From Oscillospiraceae bacterium (lineage in GTDB: Bacteria > Bacillota_A > Clostridia > Oscillospirales > Oscillospiraceae), in NCBI GenBank assembly GCA_017549325.1, contig JAFYVA010000066.1, forward strand, positions 1 to 20,514: a DNA stretch of 20,514 nt. The letters are read 5' to 3'. The translations under genes were made by a program, and so were the position numbers. Under the pieces are notes generated by a model, which was not told where the DNA came from, searched no databases, and was given only the letters and a program-made list of their open reading frames with translations. Positions 1-6,589 of the stretch are shown here, piece after piece. Every line of letters begins with the position of its first letter. Positions within the stretch are counted from its first letter, which is position 1.

Positions 1-1
1 C

Positions 2-274
2 ACCAGCGGCCTCGATCCCGTGTCCCGCGATGAATTGACGGAGCTGTTCCGCGCGCTGGTGGCAGACGGGGAACGGAGCATCCTTTTCTCCACCCATATC
101 ACCTCCGATTTGGAGCGCTGCGCCCACAACATCGTCTACATCAAGGACGGCACGGTGGTACAGAGCGGCTCGCTGCAAGAATTTATGTCAACCAACGCCG
201 ATAAGGGCGATACGCTGCAGGATATCATTGTGGCCATGGAGAGGAGGGAATGGGATGTCCGCGCTTTTGTATAA
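2..274 (+). CDS. ABC transporter ATP-binding protein, C-terminal fragment
   Basis: Only the last 90 residues are in the window; the gene starts beyond the left edge. The readable part begins with TSGLDPVSRDEL, the stretch just after the Walker B Asp-Glu of ABC ATPases (normally DEPTSGLDP), which contains the D-loop. About 30 residues later comes ILFSTHITSDLERC, which carries the switch histidine (STH) of the H-loop. The end (IKDGTVVQSGSLQEF) is the usual 'dG.iv..G...e' tail of drug/multidrug-type ABC-2 ATPases. The first ATG/GTG inside the window (GTG at 20) is internal and not a real start. The stop overlaps the next gene by 20 nt, so the two proteins are translationally coupled and very probably form one exporter. 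Family assignment is firm; the substrate cannot be read from the sequence. Confidence 0.93.
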   Translation, partial: TSGLDPVSRDELTELFRALVADGERSILFSTHITSDLERCAHNIVYIKDGTVVQSGSLQEFMSTNADKGDTLQDIIVAMERREWDVRAFV

Positions 275-899
275 GCAGTTTCGTCTGGTATGCCATCCCA
301 TGTCGTGGGTGTTTGCCTTCTTCGGCATTATGCTGCTGATCCCCGCCTATCCCTATACGGTCGTGTTCTTCTACGCCACGCTGGGTCTGTTTTTCTCCTT
401 TATGCAGGGCCGTGAGCAGCGGGACATGGACTTCTCGGCGCTGCTGCCCATCCGCAAAGGGGACACGGCGCGCTCCTCTGCCGCCTTCTGCGCCATTATG
501 GAATTGATCGGGCTGGTGATTGCCGTGCCCTTCGCCATACTCGGCGCAAAGATCAATCCCCACGGTACCAATCCCGTGGGGCTGGATGCTAACGTGGCAC
601 TTTTCGCCGCCGCCCTCGTCATCTACGCGGTGTTCAACAGCGTGTTCCTCCCCACCTTCTACCGCACCGGCTACAAGGTGGGCACCGCCTATGTCATCGC
701 GCTCATTCCCACGGCAGTGGTGATGCTGATCTGTGAAGCGCTCCCCCACTTCCCCATGCTGCTGTGGCTCAACGACACCTCGGCGGCAGGGAATCTCAGG
801 CAGCTGCCCCTGCTGGCCGCAGGCTTGGTGATCTATTTCGTCACCTTGCCCCTCGCCACAAAGGCGGCGGTGCGGAGATATGAAAAGGTGGATCTATAA
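255..899 (+). CDS. ABC-2 type transporter permease
   Basis: 214-residue hydrophobic protein with about six membrane segments (roughly residues 17-33, 35-50, 77-97, 110-133, 143-160 and 185-203). It looks like the small ABC-2 permease family found as ATPase/permease pairs in Firmicutes. I chose the ATG at 255 because AGGAGGG lies at 242-248, six bases upstream; an in-frame ATG at 228 has no such site and would add nine residues unlike a membrane protein N-terminus (MWPWRGGNG). The start lies inside the preceding ATPase gene, so the two are coupled. The loop after segment 2 (GREQRDMDFSALLPIRKGD) resembles the conserved 'LP..R.d' cytoplasmic stretch of this family. The substrate is unknown. A terminator follows directly. 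Confidence 0.85.
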   Translation: MSALLYKQFRLVCHPMSWVFAFFGIMLLIPAYPYTVVFFYATLGLFFSFMQGREQRDMDFSALLPIRKGDTARSSAAFCAIMELIGLVIAVPFAILGAKINPHGTNPVGLDANVALFAAALVIYAVFNSVFLPTFYRTGYKVGTAYVIALIPTAVVMLICEALPHFPMLLWLNDTSAAGNLRQLPLLAAGLVIYFVTLPLATKAAVRRYEKVDL

Positions 900-905
900 A
901 AGATG

Positions 906-931
906 AAAAGCACCCTCGCGGGTGCTTTTTT
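906..931. terminator. Rho-independent terminator, probably bidirectional
   Basis: A perfect 10-bp stem, AAAAGCACCC (906-915) with GGGTGCTTTT (920-929), closes a TCGC loop and is followed by T residues on the + strand. The A-run on the left arm supplies a U-tract on the other strand. It sits between the convergent ABC permease gene (+) and GIY-YIG gene (-) and can end both. Confidence 0.9.
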
Positions 932-1258
932 CTACAGCTCTATCTTCGTTATGTCAACCATTTCAATGGTCAGATCGGCAAGCTGGGGAAGATGTTCCAC
1001 AATGGTTTCGGGAGCGGCGATGAGGACTTCTTTCCCGGCGCGGGTAAGGTGTTTTTTGATGGCGTATTCCACCTTCGCCGCGGCCGCCTTGTCCCCGCAC
1101 TGCCACACGGCGGCGATGGTCTCCGGCGGATGGCTGCGGGTGAACTTGGCACCCTTGCCCGATGCGTGGAGACGGTAGCGACGCGCCACATCGGTGGCCA
1201 GACCCGTATAATACACATCGCCGCGGCAGCGGAGCATATAGACGAAACAGGCGCTCAC
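932..1258 (-). CDS. GIY-YIG nuclease superfamily protein (UPF0213/YhbQ-like)
   Basis: 108 residues, essentially one GIY-YIG domain, the usual size of the YhbQ/UPF0213 family. The N-terminus has FVYMLRCRGDVYYTGLATDV, where VYML and YYTG stand for the GIY and YIG strands. It is followed by the arginine region DVARRYRLHASGKGAKFTRS and a downstream glutamate in AKVEYAIKKHLT that fits the metal-binding Glu. The start is GTG at 1258-1256, preceded on the minus strand by GGGAGGTGA at good spacing; the only nearby ATG is inside the first strand of the domain. Members of this family are thought to act on DNA; no specific role can be inferred here. It has its own promoter that overlaps the divergent promoter of the next gene. 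Confidence 0.9.
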   Translation of the reverse strand: MSACFVYMLRCRGDVYYTGLATDVARRYRLHASGKGAKFTRSHPPETIAAVWQCGDKAAAAKVEYAIKKHLTRAGKEVLIAAPETIVEHLPQLADLTIEMVDITKIEL

Positions 1259-1287
1259 TTACTCTCACCTCCCCTCGGTTTTCCCCC

Positions 1288-1316
1288 ATTTTACCCGAAA
1301 TTCCTTGCATTGGCAA
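1288..1316 (-). promoter_or_regulatory. Promoter for the GIY-YIG gene
   Basis: Read on the minus strand: -35 TTGCCA (1316-1311), 17-nt spacer, -10 TAAAAT (1293-1288), about 30 bp upstream of the GTG start. Its -35 lies in the spacer of the opposing + strand promoter (1305-1333). Confidence 0.65.
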
Positions 1317-1333
1317 CGGCTGTGTGATAAAAT
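1305..1333 (+). promoter_or_regulatory. Promoter for the 1370 gene / PLP-enzyme operon
   Basis: -35 TTGCAT (1305-1310), 17-nt spacer, -10 TAAAAT (1328-1333) with an extended TGA just before the -10. The ATG at 1370 lies 36 bp downstream with GGAGAG at 1358-1363. Confidence 0.7.
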
Positions 1334-1369
1334 TTTATGTTGGAAATTTGAAAGATTGGAGAGCGAACC

Positions 1370-2047
1370 ATGGATTTGTTTGAACGGTCTTTACAGTATA
1401 TGCTGGAAATCATGCAGGGCAAGCGCACGCCGCCCGAGGGGATGGTCGTTACCGCCACGGATGAAGAGGAGCGGGCAAAGCAGATCGGCGAACAGGCCGC
1501 CGCCATGGGCGTGGAGGCCTTTGTCCGCGCCTGCGAAGCCCAGGACGGCGTGGTATCGGATGAAGAGGATGCCGAGGAAACCGTCCCCGATCCCGACAAG
1601 GGCAAGCACGCCTTCGAGGTGTTCCTCGACTGCTTGGCACTGGAGGACAACCTCATCGTCTACCTCATCGAGGTGCTGAAGAATCGCGACTGGGCAGAGT
1701 TTAACAAGCTCTCCCGCATCACCACCAATATGGATCTCGACCCCGAGGAGTTCCTGTACTGGCTGGGCCACCGCGAGGACTATGCCTCTGAGGACGAGCG
1801 CATCTGCGCCACGCTGATGGACCGCAGCCTCGAGCGCCTTATGACCGAGGGACAGACCGAGACGGTGGCGGCGCTCCTCAGCGGCGACGAGGCCACCTTC
1901 AACGCCTTCCGCTGCGAAGCCCCCGAACTGGTACACCTGCCCGAGGCCACCTACGAGTGGTACAGCCGCAACTATCTGGACCGCGATTACCCCATCCGCG
2001 CCCTCATGCGCTGGAACGGCGTGGATTTTGAGACAAAGCGAGGATAA
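1370..2047 (+). CDS. Hypothetical acidic protein, function unknown
   Basis: 225 residues, not recognised. It is soluble: no signal peptide and no membrane segment. It is strongly acidic, with a Glu/Asp cluster around residues 60-80 (SDEEDAEETVPDPDKG) that looks like a linker between a short N-terminal helical part and a larger C-terminal helical part with many Trp/Tyr. There is no obvious catalytic signature. Start at ATG 1370: GGAGAG lies six bases upstream and a good promoter precedes it. The stop is four bases before the start of the PLP enzyme, so the two are co-transcribed and probably coupled. A role linked to that enzyme is inference from position only. Confidence 0.8.
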   Translation: MDLFERSLQYMLEIMQGKRTPPEGMVVTATDEEERAKQIGEQAAAMGVEAFVRACEAQDGVVSDEEDAEETVPDPDKGKHAFEVFLDCLALEDNLIVYLIEVLKNRDWAEFNKLSRITTNMDLDPEEFLYWLGHREDYASEDERICATLMDRSLERLMTEGQTETVAALLSGDEATFNAFRCEAPELVHLPEATYEWYSRNYLDRDYPIRALMRWNGVDFETKRG

Positions 2048-2051
2048 CATT

Positions 2052-3332
2052 ATGTCAACTTACGATATGTACACCAAGATGGGCGTTTCGGAGAAGGTAC
2101 TGGCCTTCGGCGGTGAGATTTTGGAGGGCTTGCGTGAGCAGTTCGCCCGCATTGACGCCATTGCCGAGTATAACCAGAGCAAGGTCATCGCCGCCATGCA
2201 GGAGAACAACTTGGCTGCCCGCCACTTCAACCTCTCCACCGGCTATGGCTACGACGACGAGGGCCGCGACAATCTGGAGAATGTCTATGCCTCCGTGTTC
2301 CACACCGAGGCGGCACTGGTGCGGCCCCAGATCACCTGCGGCACCCACGCCCTGACACTGGCACTCAGCGCCAACCTGCTGCCCGGTGACGAGCTGCTCT
2401 CCCCCGTGGGCGCCCCCTACGACACGCTGGAGGGCGTCATCGGCATCCGCCCCACGGTGGGGTCTTTGGCCGAGTACGGTGTGACCTACCGTCAGGCCGA
2501 TCTCCTGCCCGACGGCAGCTTCGACTACGAGGCCATCCGCGCCGCCATCAACGAAAAGACCAAGCTCATCACCATCCAGCGCTCCAAGGGTTACGCCACC
2601 CGCCCCAGCTTCTCCGTGGAGCAGATCGGCGAGCTGATCGCCTTCTGCAAGCAGTGCAAGCCGGATGTGATCTGCATGGTGGATAACTGCTACGGCGAGT
2701 TCGTGGAGGAGTCCGAGCCCAGCGATGTGGGCGCCGACATGATCGTGGGCAGCCTTATTAAGAACCCCGGCGGCGGCCTCGCCCCCACCGGCGGCTATAT
2801 CGCCGGCCGCGCCGACCTCATCGAGCGCTGCGGCTACCGTCTCACCGCCCCCGGCCTCGGCCGCGAGGTGGGCTCCAATCAGGGTATCCTCACCTCTTTC
2901 TATCAAGGCTTGTTCCTGGCACCCACGGTGGTTTCCGGCGCGGTGAAGGGCGCGGTGTTTGCCGCCGCCTGCTATGAAAAGCTGGGCTTCCGCGTCATCC
3001 CCTCCTCTACCGAGATCCGCCGCGACATCATTCAGGCGGTGGAACTGGGCAGCCGCGAGGGCATGGTGGCCTTCTGCAAGGGTATTCAGGCCGCCGCACC
3101 CGTGGACAGCTTCGTCACCCCCGTGCCCGCCCCCATGCCGGGATACGAGTCCGATGTCATCATGGCGGCAGGCGCCTTCGTGCAGGGTTCGTCCATCGAA
3201 CTGAGTGCCGACGGCCCCACCCGTCCTCCTTACGCCGTGTATTTCCAGGGCGGTCTTACCTGGTATCATGCCAAGCTGGGCATCCTCATGAGCCTGCAGA
3301 AGATGTACGAAGCAGGTCTGCTGGAACTGTAA
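2052..3332 (+). CDS. PLP-dependent methionine gamma-lyase family protein ('aluminium resistance' family)
   Basis: 426 residues, a typical length for this fold-type I PLP family (B. subtilis YnbB type, Pfam Met_gamma_lyase). Visible marks are the conserved N-terminal NLSTGYGYDDEGRDNLENVY, the segment QITCGTHALTLAL, VDNCYGEFVE with the aspartate expected to bind the pyridinium nitrogen, and GSLIKNPGGG, where Lys237 should carry the cofactor. Members are annotated as methionine gamma-lyase or aluminium resistance proteins, but the true substrate is poorly established. Start at ATG 2052: AGGA at 2041-2044 is seven bases upstream; an ATG at 2028 lies inside the previous gene without a site. It is second in a two-gene unit and ends at a strong terminator. 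Family is sure, reaction is not. Confidence 0.93.
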   Translation: MSTYDMYTKMGVSEKVLAFGGEILEGLREQFARIDAIAEYNQSKVIAAMQENNLAARHFNLSTGYGYDDEGRDNLENVYASVFHTEAALVRPQITCGTHALTLALSANLLPGDELLSPVGAPYDTLEGVIGIRPTVGSLAEYGVTYRQADLLPDGSFDYEAIRAAINEKTKLITIQRSKGYATRPSFSVEQIGELIAFCKQCKPDVICMVDNCYGEFVEESEPSDVGADMIVGSLIKNPGGGLAPTGGYIAGRADLIERCGYRLTAPGLGREVGSNQGILTSFYQGLFLAPTVVSGAVKGAVFAAACYEKLGFRVIPSSTEIRRDIIQAVELGSREGMVAFCKGIQAAAPVDSFVTPVPAPMPGYESDVIMAAGAFVQGSSIELSADGPTRPPYAVYFQGGLTWYHAKLGILMSLQKMYEAGLLEL

Positions 3333-3349
3333 AATTGCACAGGAATGAC

Positions 3350-3377
3350 AAAACCCGCCTCAGTCGAGGCGGGTTTT
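3350..3377. terminator. Rho-independent terminator between convergent genes
   Basis: A perfect 12-bp stem, AAAACCCGCCTC (3350-3361) with GAGGCGGGTTTT (3366-3377), and an AGTC loop. It sits between the PLP-enzyme gene (+) and the TetR gene (-); A- and T-runs at both ends allow it to work in both directions. Confidence 0.92.
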
Positions 3378-3385
3378 ATGTTAAC

Positions 3386-3982
3386 TTATTTCTCTATTCC
3401 AAAAATGCAGTATCGGATCACTTCTCCGATCTCCTCGATACTCTTGCTGCATCCGTCCTGCAGCCATTCCTTTACAATGGCAGTTATGCCGTTGAGATAG
3501 AACATCATCACATAGCGACGGTCTTTGTGGGGATAGTGGAACCGCTCCAAAATCGGGTCAAAGACATGGTCAAAGAGCCTCTGGTAGACGGCGTTTGTCT
3601 CGAATATTGCAGGCTGGGACAGCACCGCCTCGAAGATGCGGCGATTTTCCTTGATATAGGAGAGATAGGGGTGAAGATACTCCTCGGTGATGAAGTTCAG
3701 TTCCTGTAGTTCACAATCGGCAAAGCGGGCAGAAAGGCTGTCATAATTTATGGGAAAATACGAGGTAAAGCCATCGAGAACATAGGTGCTCGTCTCTTTC
3801 AGCAGGTCGGAGAGATTTTCATAGTGCAGGTAAAAGGTGGAGCGGTTCACACCGGCTTCTGCACAGATCTCGCTGATGGTGATATAGGCGAAGGGTTTCT
3901 TCTCCAACAGGGCAAGGAGCGCCTTATTGAACCGTACGGCGGTGTTGAAATATTTGCTCTCGGATTTATTCACATCAAGCAC
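3386..3982 (-). CDS. TetR family transcriptional regulator
   Basis: 198 residues. The N-terminal helix-turn-helix domain is clear: ALLEKKPFAYITISEICAEA then GVNRSTFYLHYENLSDLL (about residues 23-60), the pattern of TetR proteins in which the recognition helix has 'nrsTFY.hF'. The remaining ~135 residues form an all-helical effector domain (NRRIFEAVL and later FYLNGITAIVKEWL) like the TetR_C_7 group, some members of which act in dihydroxyacetone or stress control. Start: GTG at 3982 with AAAGGA five bases upstream; an in-frame GTG at 3973, also with a good AAAGGAG site, would shorten it by three residues. It lies 17 bp behind the two-helix membrane gene in the same direction, so it is probably in that operon and may repress it. 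Confidence 0.92.
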   Translation of the reverse strand: MLDVNKSESKYFNTAVRFNKALLALLEKKPFAYITISEICAEAGVNRSTFYLHYENLSDLLKETSTYVLDGFTSYFPINYDSLSARFADCELQELNFITEEYLHPYLSYIKENRRIFEAVLSQPAIFETNAVYQRLFDHVFDPILERFHYPHKDRRYVMMFYLNGITAIVKEWLQDGCSKSIEEIGEVIRYCIFGIEK

Positions 3983-3999
3983 TCCTTTCCTTTGGTGTA

Positions 4000-4353
4000 T
4001 TACTGCTCTTCGCTGATCTGACGGGCAAGCTCAACGATCTCGTAGGCGTACTTGGCCTTTCCCTTCTCCAGATTTTTCACATAGAGGGGATAGTTGATGC
4101 CGCAGCCTGCCAGACCCAGCAGGCCGATGATGATACCCAGTACCGTCAAAAAGGCAGTGCCGCCGATGACCTGCATGGCGAGGCACATACCCGTTCCGAA
4201 CACCAAGGCGGATACGATACCGAGGGTGTAGGTAAACACCGTGGCGGGCAGCTTTGCCTGAGCATCCAGCTTTTTCAGGGCGATGATCTTGGAGTTGTCC
4301 TTGGGGGCGTAATCCTTTGCGATGGATTCGGCATAAATTTTATCTGTGTTCAT
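4000..4353 (-). CDS. Conserved two-TM membrane protein, function unknown
   Basis: 117 residues. A polar N-terminus (MNTDKIYAESIAKDYAPKDN, then LKKLDAQAKLP) is followed by two hydrophobic helices at about residues 38-60 and 65-88, separated by a short polar turn, and a charged C-terminal helix ending QISEEQ. I recall homologues in Clostridia and lactic acid bacteria carrying the label 'dihydropteridine reductase', but I see no nucleotide- or pterin-binding motif and would not use that name. Start at ATG 4353: AGGAGG lies eight bases upstream; the longer in-frame start at 4419 has none. First gene of a unit with the TetR regulator. A link to regulated stress or drug response is a guess from that pairing. 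Confidence 0.85.
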   Translation of the reverse strand: MNTDKIYAESIAKDYAPKDNSKIIALKKLDAQAKLPATVFTYTLGIVSALVFGTGMCLAMQVIGGTAFLTVLGIIIGLLGLAGCGINYPLYVKNLEKGKAKYAYEIVELARQISEEQ

Positions 4354-4436
4354 TGTCTGAACCTCCTTTTCTTGATTGACAAGCCATAGTTTATCGCGAA
4401 AAAAGGAGATTCGGAACAACAGGAAATCTCACATTT

Positions 4437-4460
4437 GTTGAATTCTGTAAAATTTTCAAC
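4437..4460. promoter_or_regulatory. Candidate TetR operator
   Basis: Inverted repeat GTTGAA (4437-4442) and TTCAAC (4455-4460) with a 12-bp centre. It begins only a few bases downstream of the expected transcription start of the 4469-4497 promoter, where an autoregulating TetR protein would be expected to bind. The arms are short (6 bp), so chance is possible. Confidence 0.35.
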
Positions 4461-4468
4461 TTTTCTTT

Positions 4469-4497
4469 ATGGTAGCATGAAAGGGATGAAAATACAA
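4469..4497 (-). promoter_or_regulatory. Promoter for the two-TM protein/TetR operon
   Basis: On the minus strand: -35 TTGTAT (4497-4492), 17-nt spacer, -10 TACCAT (4474-4469) preceded by an extended TGC. The -35 is weak (only TTG conserved) but spacing and extended -10 match the other promoters in this window. It would give a leader of about 110 nt before ATG 4353. Confidence 0.5.
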
Positions 4498-4499
4498 GA

Positions 4500-4528
4500 A
4501 CCGTCCCGACAACAGGTGTCGGGACGGT
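4500..4528 (-). terminator. Terminator of the pfkA-DUF624 unit
   Basis: A perfect 12-bp stem, ACCGTCCCGACA (4500-4511) with TGTCGGGACGGT (4517-4528), and a 5-nt loop. On the minus strand it is followed by a broken T-rich run (TTCTTGTATTTT), so it can end transcription of the upstream DUF624 gene. On the + strand there is no usable T-run. Confidence 0.75.
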
Positions 4529-4550
4529 ATGTTAATAGTACATTTTTATG

Positions 4551-5165
4551 TCAACTTACTTCCTCTTCCAGCTTCTCGAACACAGGCCACAAAATGGCCT
4601 GACTCACCCACGAGAGGATGGCGTAGAGGAACAGCACCCACATGATGCTCAGCACATACATGACTGTACCGGAATACAAGCACGCACCCATGGGGATACC
4701 CCACAGGACGAACACCGCCAACACGCGGGGCAGGTTGCCCAGCGCCAGAAGCAGAGCGTTCTTCACATGTATCGGCGCCGTGTTTTCATAGCGGGCGCAC
4801 AGGGGGAACAGCAGCACCAGCACCATGGCGCATACCTGCAGGCCCAGTACGGCAAGGATGCGCCACAGTCCCACAGGCACCACCATGAGATCCACCGCGC
4901 ACAGGGCGATGGGGAGCAACATGATGAGCCACGCAAGGGTAGCAGCCTTGAAATTCTCGCCGAACTTCCGGAAGAACAGTCTCGCCAGACGGCCATCATA
5001 GTCCTTTTGTGCCTTCTGGATACAGCCGTAGAGAGCAGCGGAGGATGCGCCAAAGGTGAAAACGGGGATGGAGCAAATGACGAACAGCACATTCAGCACG
5101 ATCATCCGCCACAGGAAGTCCATAGCGCGGGCGAACACGCCATCGGGGTCAAATAGTCCCTTCAT
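4551..5165 (-). CDS. DUF624 (YesL-like) membrane protein
   Basis: 204 residues. The N-terminus MKGLFDPDGVFARAMDFLWR followed by MIVLNVLFVICSIPVFTFGA and SAALYGCIQKAQKDYDGRLA is the hallmark of the YesL/DUF624 family (start 'lf...sk.. ..l.l.ll..l..iPi.TiGas..Aly'). About five membrane helices are visible: residues 19-40, 74-95, 100-121, 142-163 and 167-190. The biochemical role of the family is unknown; members often sit beside carbohydrate ABC transporters. Here it is nine bases behind pfkA on the same strand, so probably in the same transcript. Start at ATG 5165, with AAGGGTG upstream. It ends just before a strong hairpin. Confidence 0.9.
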   Translation of the reverse strand: MKGLFDPDGVFARAMDFLWRMIVLNVLFVICSIPVFTFGASSAALYGCIQKAQKDYDGRLARLFFRKFGENFKAATLAWLIMLLPIALCAVDLMVVPVGLWRILAVLGLQVCAMVLVLLFPLCARYENTAPIHVKNALLLALGNLPRVLAVFVLWGIPMGACLYSGTVMYVLSIMWVLFLYAILSWVSQAILWPVFEKLEEEVS

Positions 5166-5174
5166 AACGCACCC

Positions 5175-6155
5175 TTACTGACCCGTCATGGCACGCATGA
5201 CGTCGAATTCCTGTCCGTTCAGGGTCTTCATCATGGACAGGCCCTCGTCGATGTCCATGTTAATGATCTCATTGTTACGGTCAATGACCACGCGGTTGGT
5301 GCCGCCCTCGGCCAGCACACGGACAGCCTCGTGACCCATGCGGGTGGCCAGCACGCGATCCTTGGCGGTGGGGCTGCCGCCGCGCTGGATATGACCGAGG
5401 ATGGTGACGCGGGGATCAAGGCCGAGATGTTCGCGGATCTCGTCACCCACCGCCATGGCCGAGGCGGCACCCTCGGCCACCACGATCATGAAGTTGGTAC
5501 GGCCGCTGAGACGCGCCTTGCGGATCTTCTCGGCCACGTGCTCTTCAAAATTATACTCCGTCTCGGGCACCAGCACGGCAGTAGCGCCTACGGCCAGACC
5601 CACATAGAGGGCGAGATACCCTGCGTGGCGGCCCATGACCTCCACCACGGCGCAGCGCTCGTGGGACTGCATGGTGTCGCGGAGACGGTCGATGCACTCC
5701 ACGGCGGTGTTGGCGGCGGTGTCGAAGCCGATGGTATAGTCGGTGCAGACGATGTCGTTATCAATGGTGCCGGGGATGCCCACCACGGCGATGCCGTGAC
5801 GGCTCAGGGCCTGTGCGCCCCGGAAGGTACCGTCGCCGCCGATGGCCACGATGCCCTCCAAGCCCAGCAGCTTGCAGGTGGCGGCGGCCTTCTTTTGGCC
5901 CTCTTCCGTGCGGAACTCGTCGCTGCGGGCGGTGTAGAGGATGGTGCCGCCGCGGTTGATGATGCGGCTGACGCTGGAGCCGTCCATCTGGACAAAGTCG
6001 CCGGTAATCAGACCTTGCCAGCCGCGGCGGATGCCGATGACCTCGATGCCGCGGTCAAGGGCACTGCGAACAACGGAACGGATGGCGGCGTTCATTCCCG
6101 GGGAGTCGCCACCAGAGGTGAGGACACCAATACGCTTGACTGCATTGTTCATCAT
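5175..6155 (-). CDS. pfkA: ATP-dependent 6-phosphofructokinase
   Basis: 326 residues, the normal length of bacterial PfkA. It phosphorylates fructose 6-phosphate to fructose 1,6-bisphosphate, the committed step of glycolysis. Motifs in order: GVLTSGGDSPGMNAAIR (residues 10-26), IGGDGTFRG (105-113), PGTIDND (128-134, with the catalytic base Asp132 and Asp134), VEVMGRHAGYLAL, and ILGHIQRGGSPTAKDR near the C-terminus. GGDGT and PGTIDND (rather than GGDD and PKTIDND) point to ATP, not pyrophosphate, as donor. Start: ATG at 6155, seven bases after AAGGAG; a second ATG follows at 6152. A far upstream in-frame ATG at 6341 would run through the promoter and into the next gene and is rejected. The DUF624 gene follows after nine bases. 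Confidence 0.97.
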   Translation of the reverse strand: MMNNAVKRIGVLTSGGDSPGMNAAIRSVVRSALDRGIEVIGIRRGWQGLITGDFVQMDGSSVSRIINRGGTILYTARSDEFRTEEGQKKAAATCKLLGLEGIVAIGGDGTFRGAQALSRHGIAVVGIPGTIDNDIVCTDYTIGFDTAANTAVECIDRLRDTMQSHERCAVVEVMGRHAGYLALYVGLAVGATAVLVPETEYNFEEHVAEKIRKARLSGRTNFMIVVAEGAASAMAVGDEIREHLGLDPRVTILGHIQRGGSPTAKDRVLATRMGHEAVRVLAEGGTNRVVIDRNNEIINMDIDEGLSMMKTLNGQEFDVMRAMTGQ

Positions 6156-6204
6156 ATCTATTCTCCTTCGTAACAGGGCAAAGGCCCCTAAATTTCCAGT
6201 GTGT

Positions 6205-6233
6205 AGTATACCACCTTTTTCCCGGCAAGGCAA
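6205..6233 (-). promoter_or_regulatory. Promoter for pfkA
   Basis: On the minus strand: -35 TTGCCT (6233-6228), 17-nt spacer, -10 TATACT (6210-6205) with extended TGG. About 50 bp upstream of the pfkA start. The -35 is only three bases from the -35 of the divergent promoter. Confidence 0.85.
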
Positions 6234-6236
6234 CTG

Positions 6237-6265
6237 TTGAAATGCCGCAGGATCTGTGCTATACT
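6237..6265 (+). promoter_or_regulatory. Promoter for the 6301 gene
   Basis: -35 TTGAAA (6237-6242), 17-nt spacer, -10 TATACT (6260-6265) with extended TGC. The ATG at 6301 follows 35 bp later. Confidence 0.85.
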
Positions 6266-6300
6266 CTCCCGTAAGAATGCCTTTTGCAGGAGGAAACCGT

Positions 6301-6555
6301 ATGCATCCCCAATTTGAAGTGCTGACGCCCCAGTGGTTCAAGCGGGCGTATATCTATACCGGCTCCATCGGTGAGTTCCGCTACCGTTTCCACCGCCGTA
6401 AAGGAGAGGAACCGATGCTGGTGTCGGTATACTCCAACCTCTGCTACGAGGCCGCCACCGACATCGACGAGCGGGAATACCCCCTCACCGACGAGGGTGT
6501 GGCGGAGCTGAAAAGCTGGCTGCAGGAGAAGTATGAAGCATATTGTGCAAAATAA
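6301..6555 (+). CDS. Small hypothetical protein
   Basis: 84 residues, not recognised. Soluble, no membrane segment. The N-terminal half is rich in aromatic and basic residues and likely beta (HPQFEVLTPQWFKRAYIYTG, then EFRYRFHRRKG). The C-terminal half is acidic, with a helix ending KSWLQEKYEAYCAK. Although short, it is well supported as a gene: strong promoter at 6237-6265, AGGAGG at 6288-6293 seven bases before ATG 6301, and a strong terminator immediately after its stop. The ATG at 6256 lies inside the promoter and is rejected. It is monocistronic and divergent from pfkA. No function is proposed. Confidence 0.75.
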   Translation: MHPQFEVLTPQWFKRAYIYTGSIGEFRYRFHRRKGEEPMLVSVYSNLCYEAATDIDEREYPLTDEGVAELKSWLQEKYEAYCAK

Positions 6556-6587
6556 AACATCGTGCCCTGTAGGGCACGATGTTTTTT
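6554..6587. terminator. Rho-independent terminator between convergent genes
   Basis: Stem AAAACATCGTGCCC (6554-6567) with GGGCACGATGTTTT (6572-6585), TGTA loop, and a T6 run on the + strand. It ends the small 6301 gene and, read the other way, the ECF S component gene. Confidence 0.93.
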
Positions 6588-6589
6588 CG

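Noticed and set aside
2055..3269. 404-residue minus-strand frame opposite the PLP enzyme
   Set aside because: Low-complexity Gly/Ala/His-rich translation, no ribosome site; the plus strand has a complete, motif-bearing enzyme.
4000..4353. Dihydropteridine reductase
   Set aside because: I recall this name on homologues, but the protein has two membrane helices and no Rossmann or flavin motif.
4500..4528. Terminal inverted repeat of a mobile element
   Set aside because: It is a single hairpin with a 5-nt loop behind a minus-strand gene, with no transposase or target duplication nearby; a terminator explains it.
5331..6173. 280-residue plus-strand frame opposite pfkA
   Set aside because: Shadow frame; the minus strand encodes an intact phosphofructokinase with all motifs.
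6156..6341. N-terminal extension of PfkA from an ATG at 6341
   Set aside because: It would translate through the pfkA promoter and part of the divergent gene; the start at 6155 has a proper ribosome site and gives the usual length.
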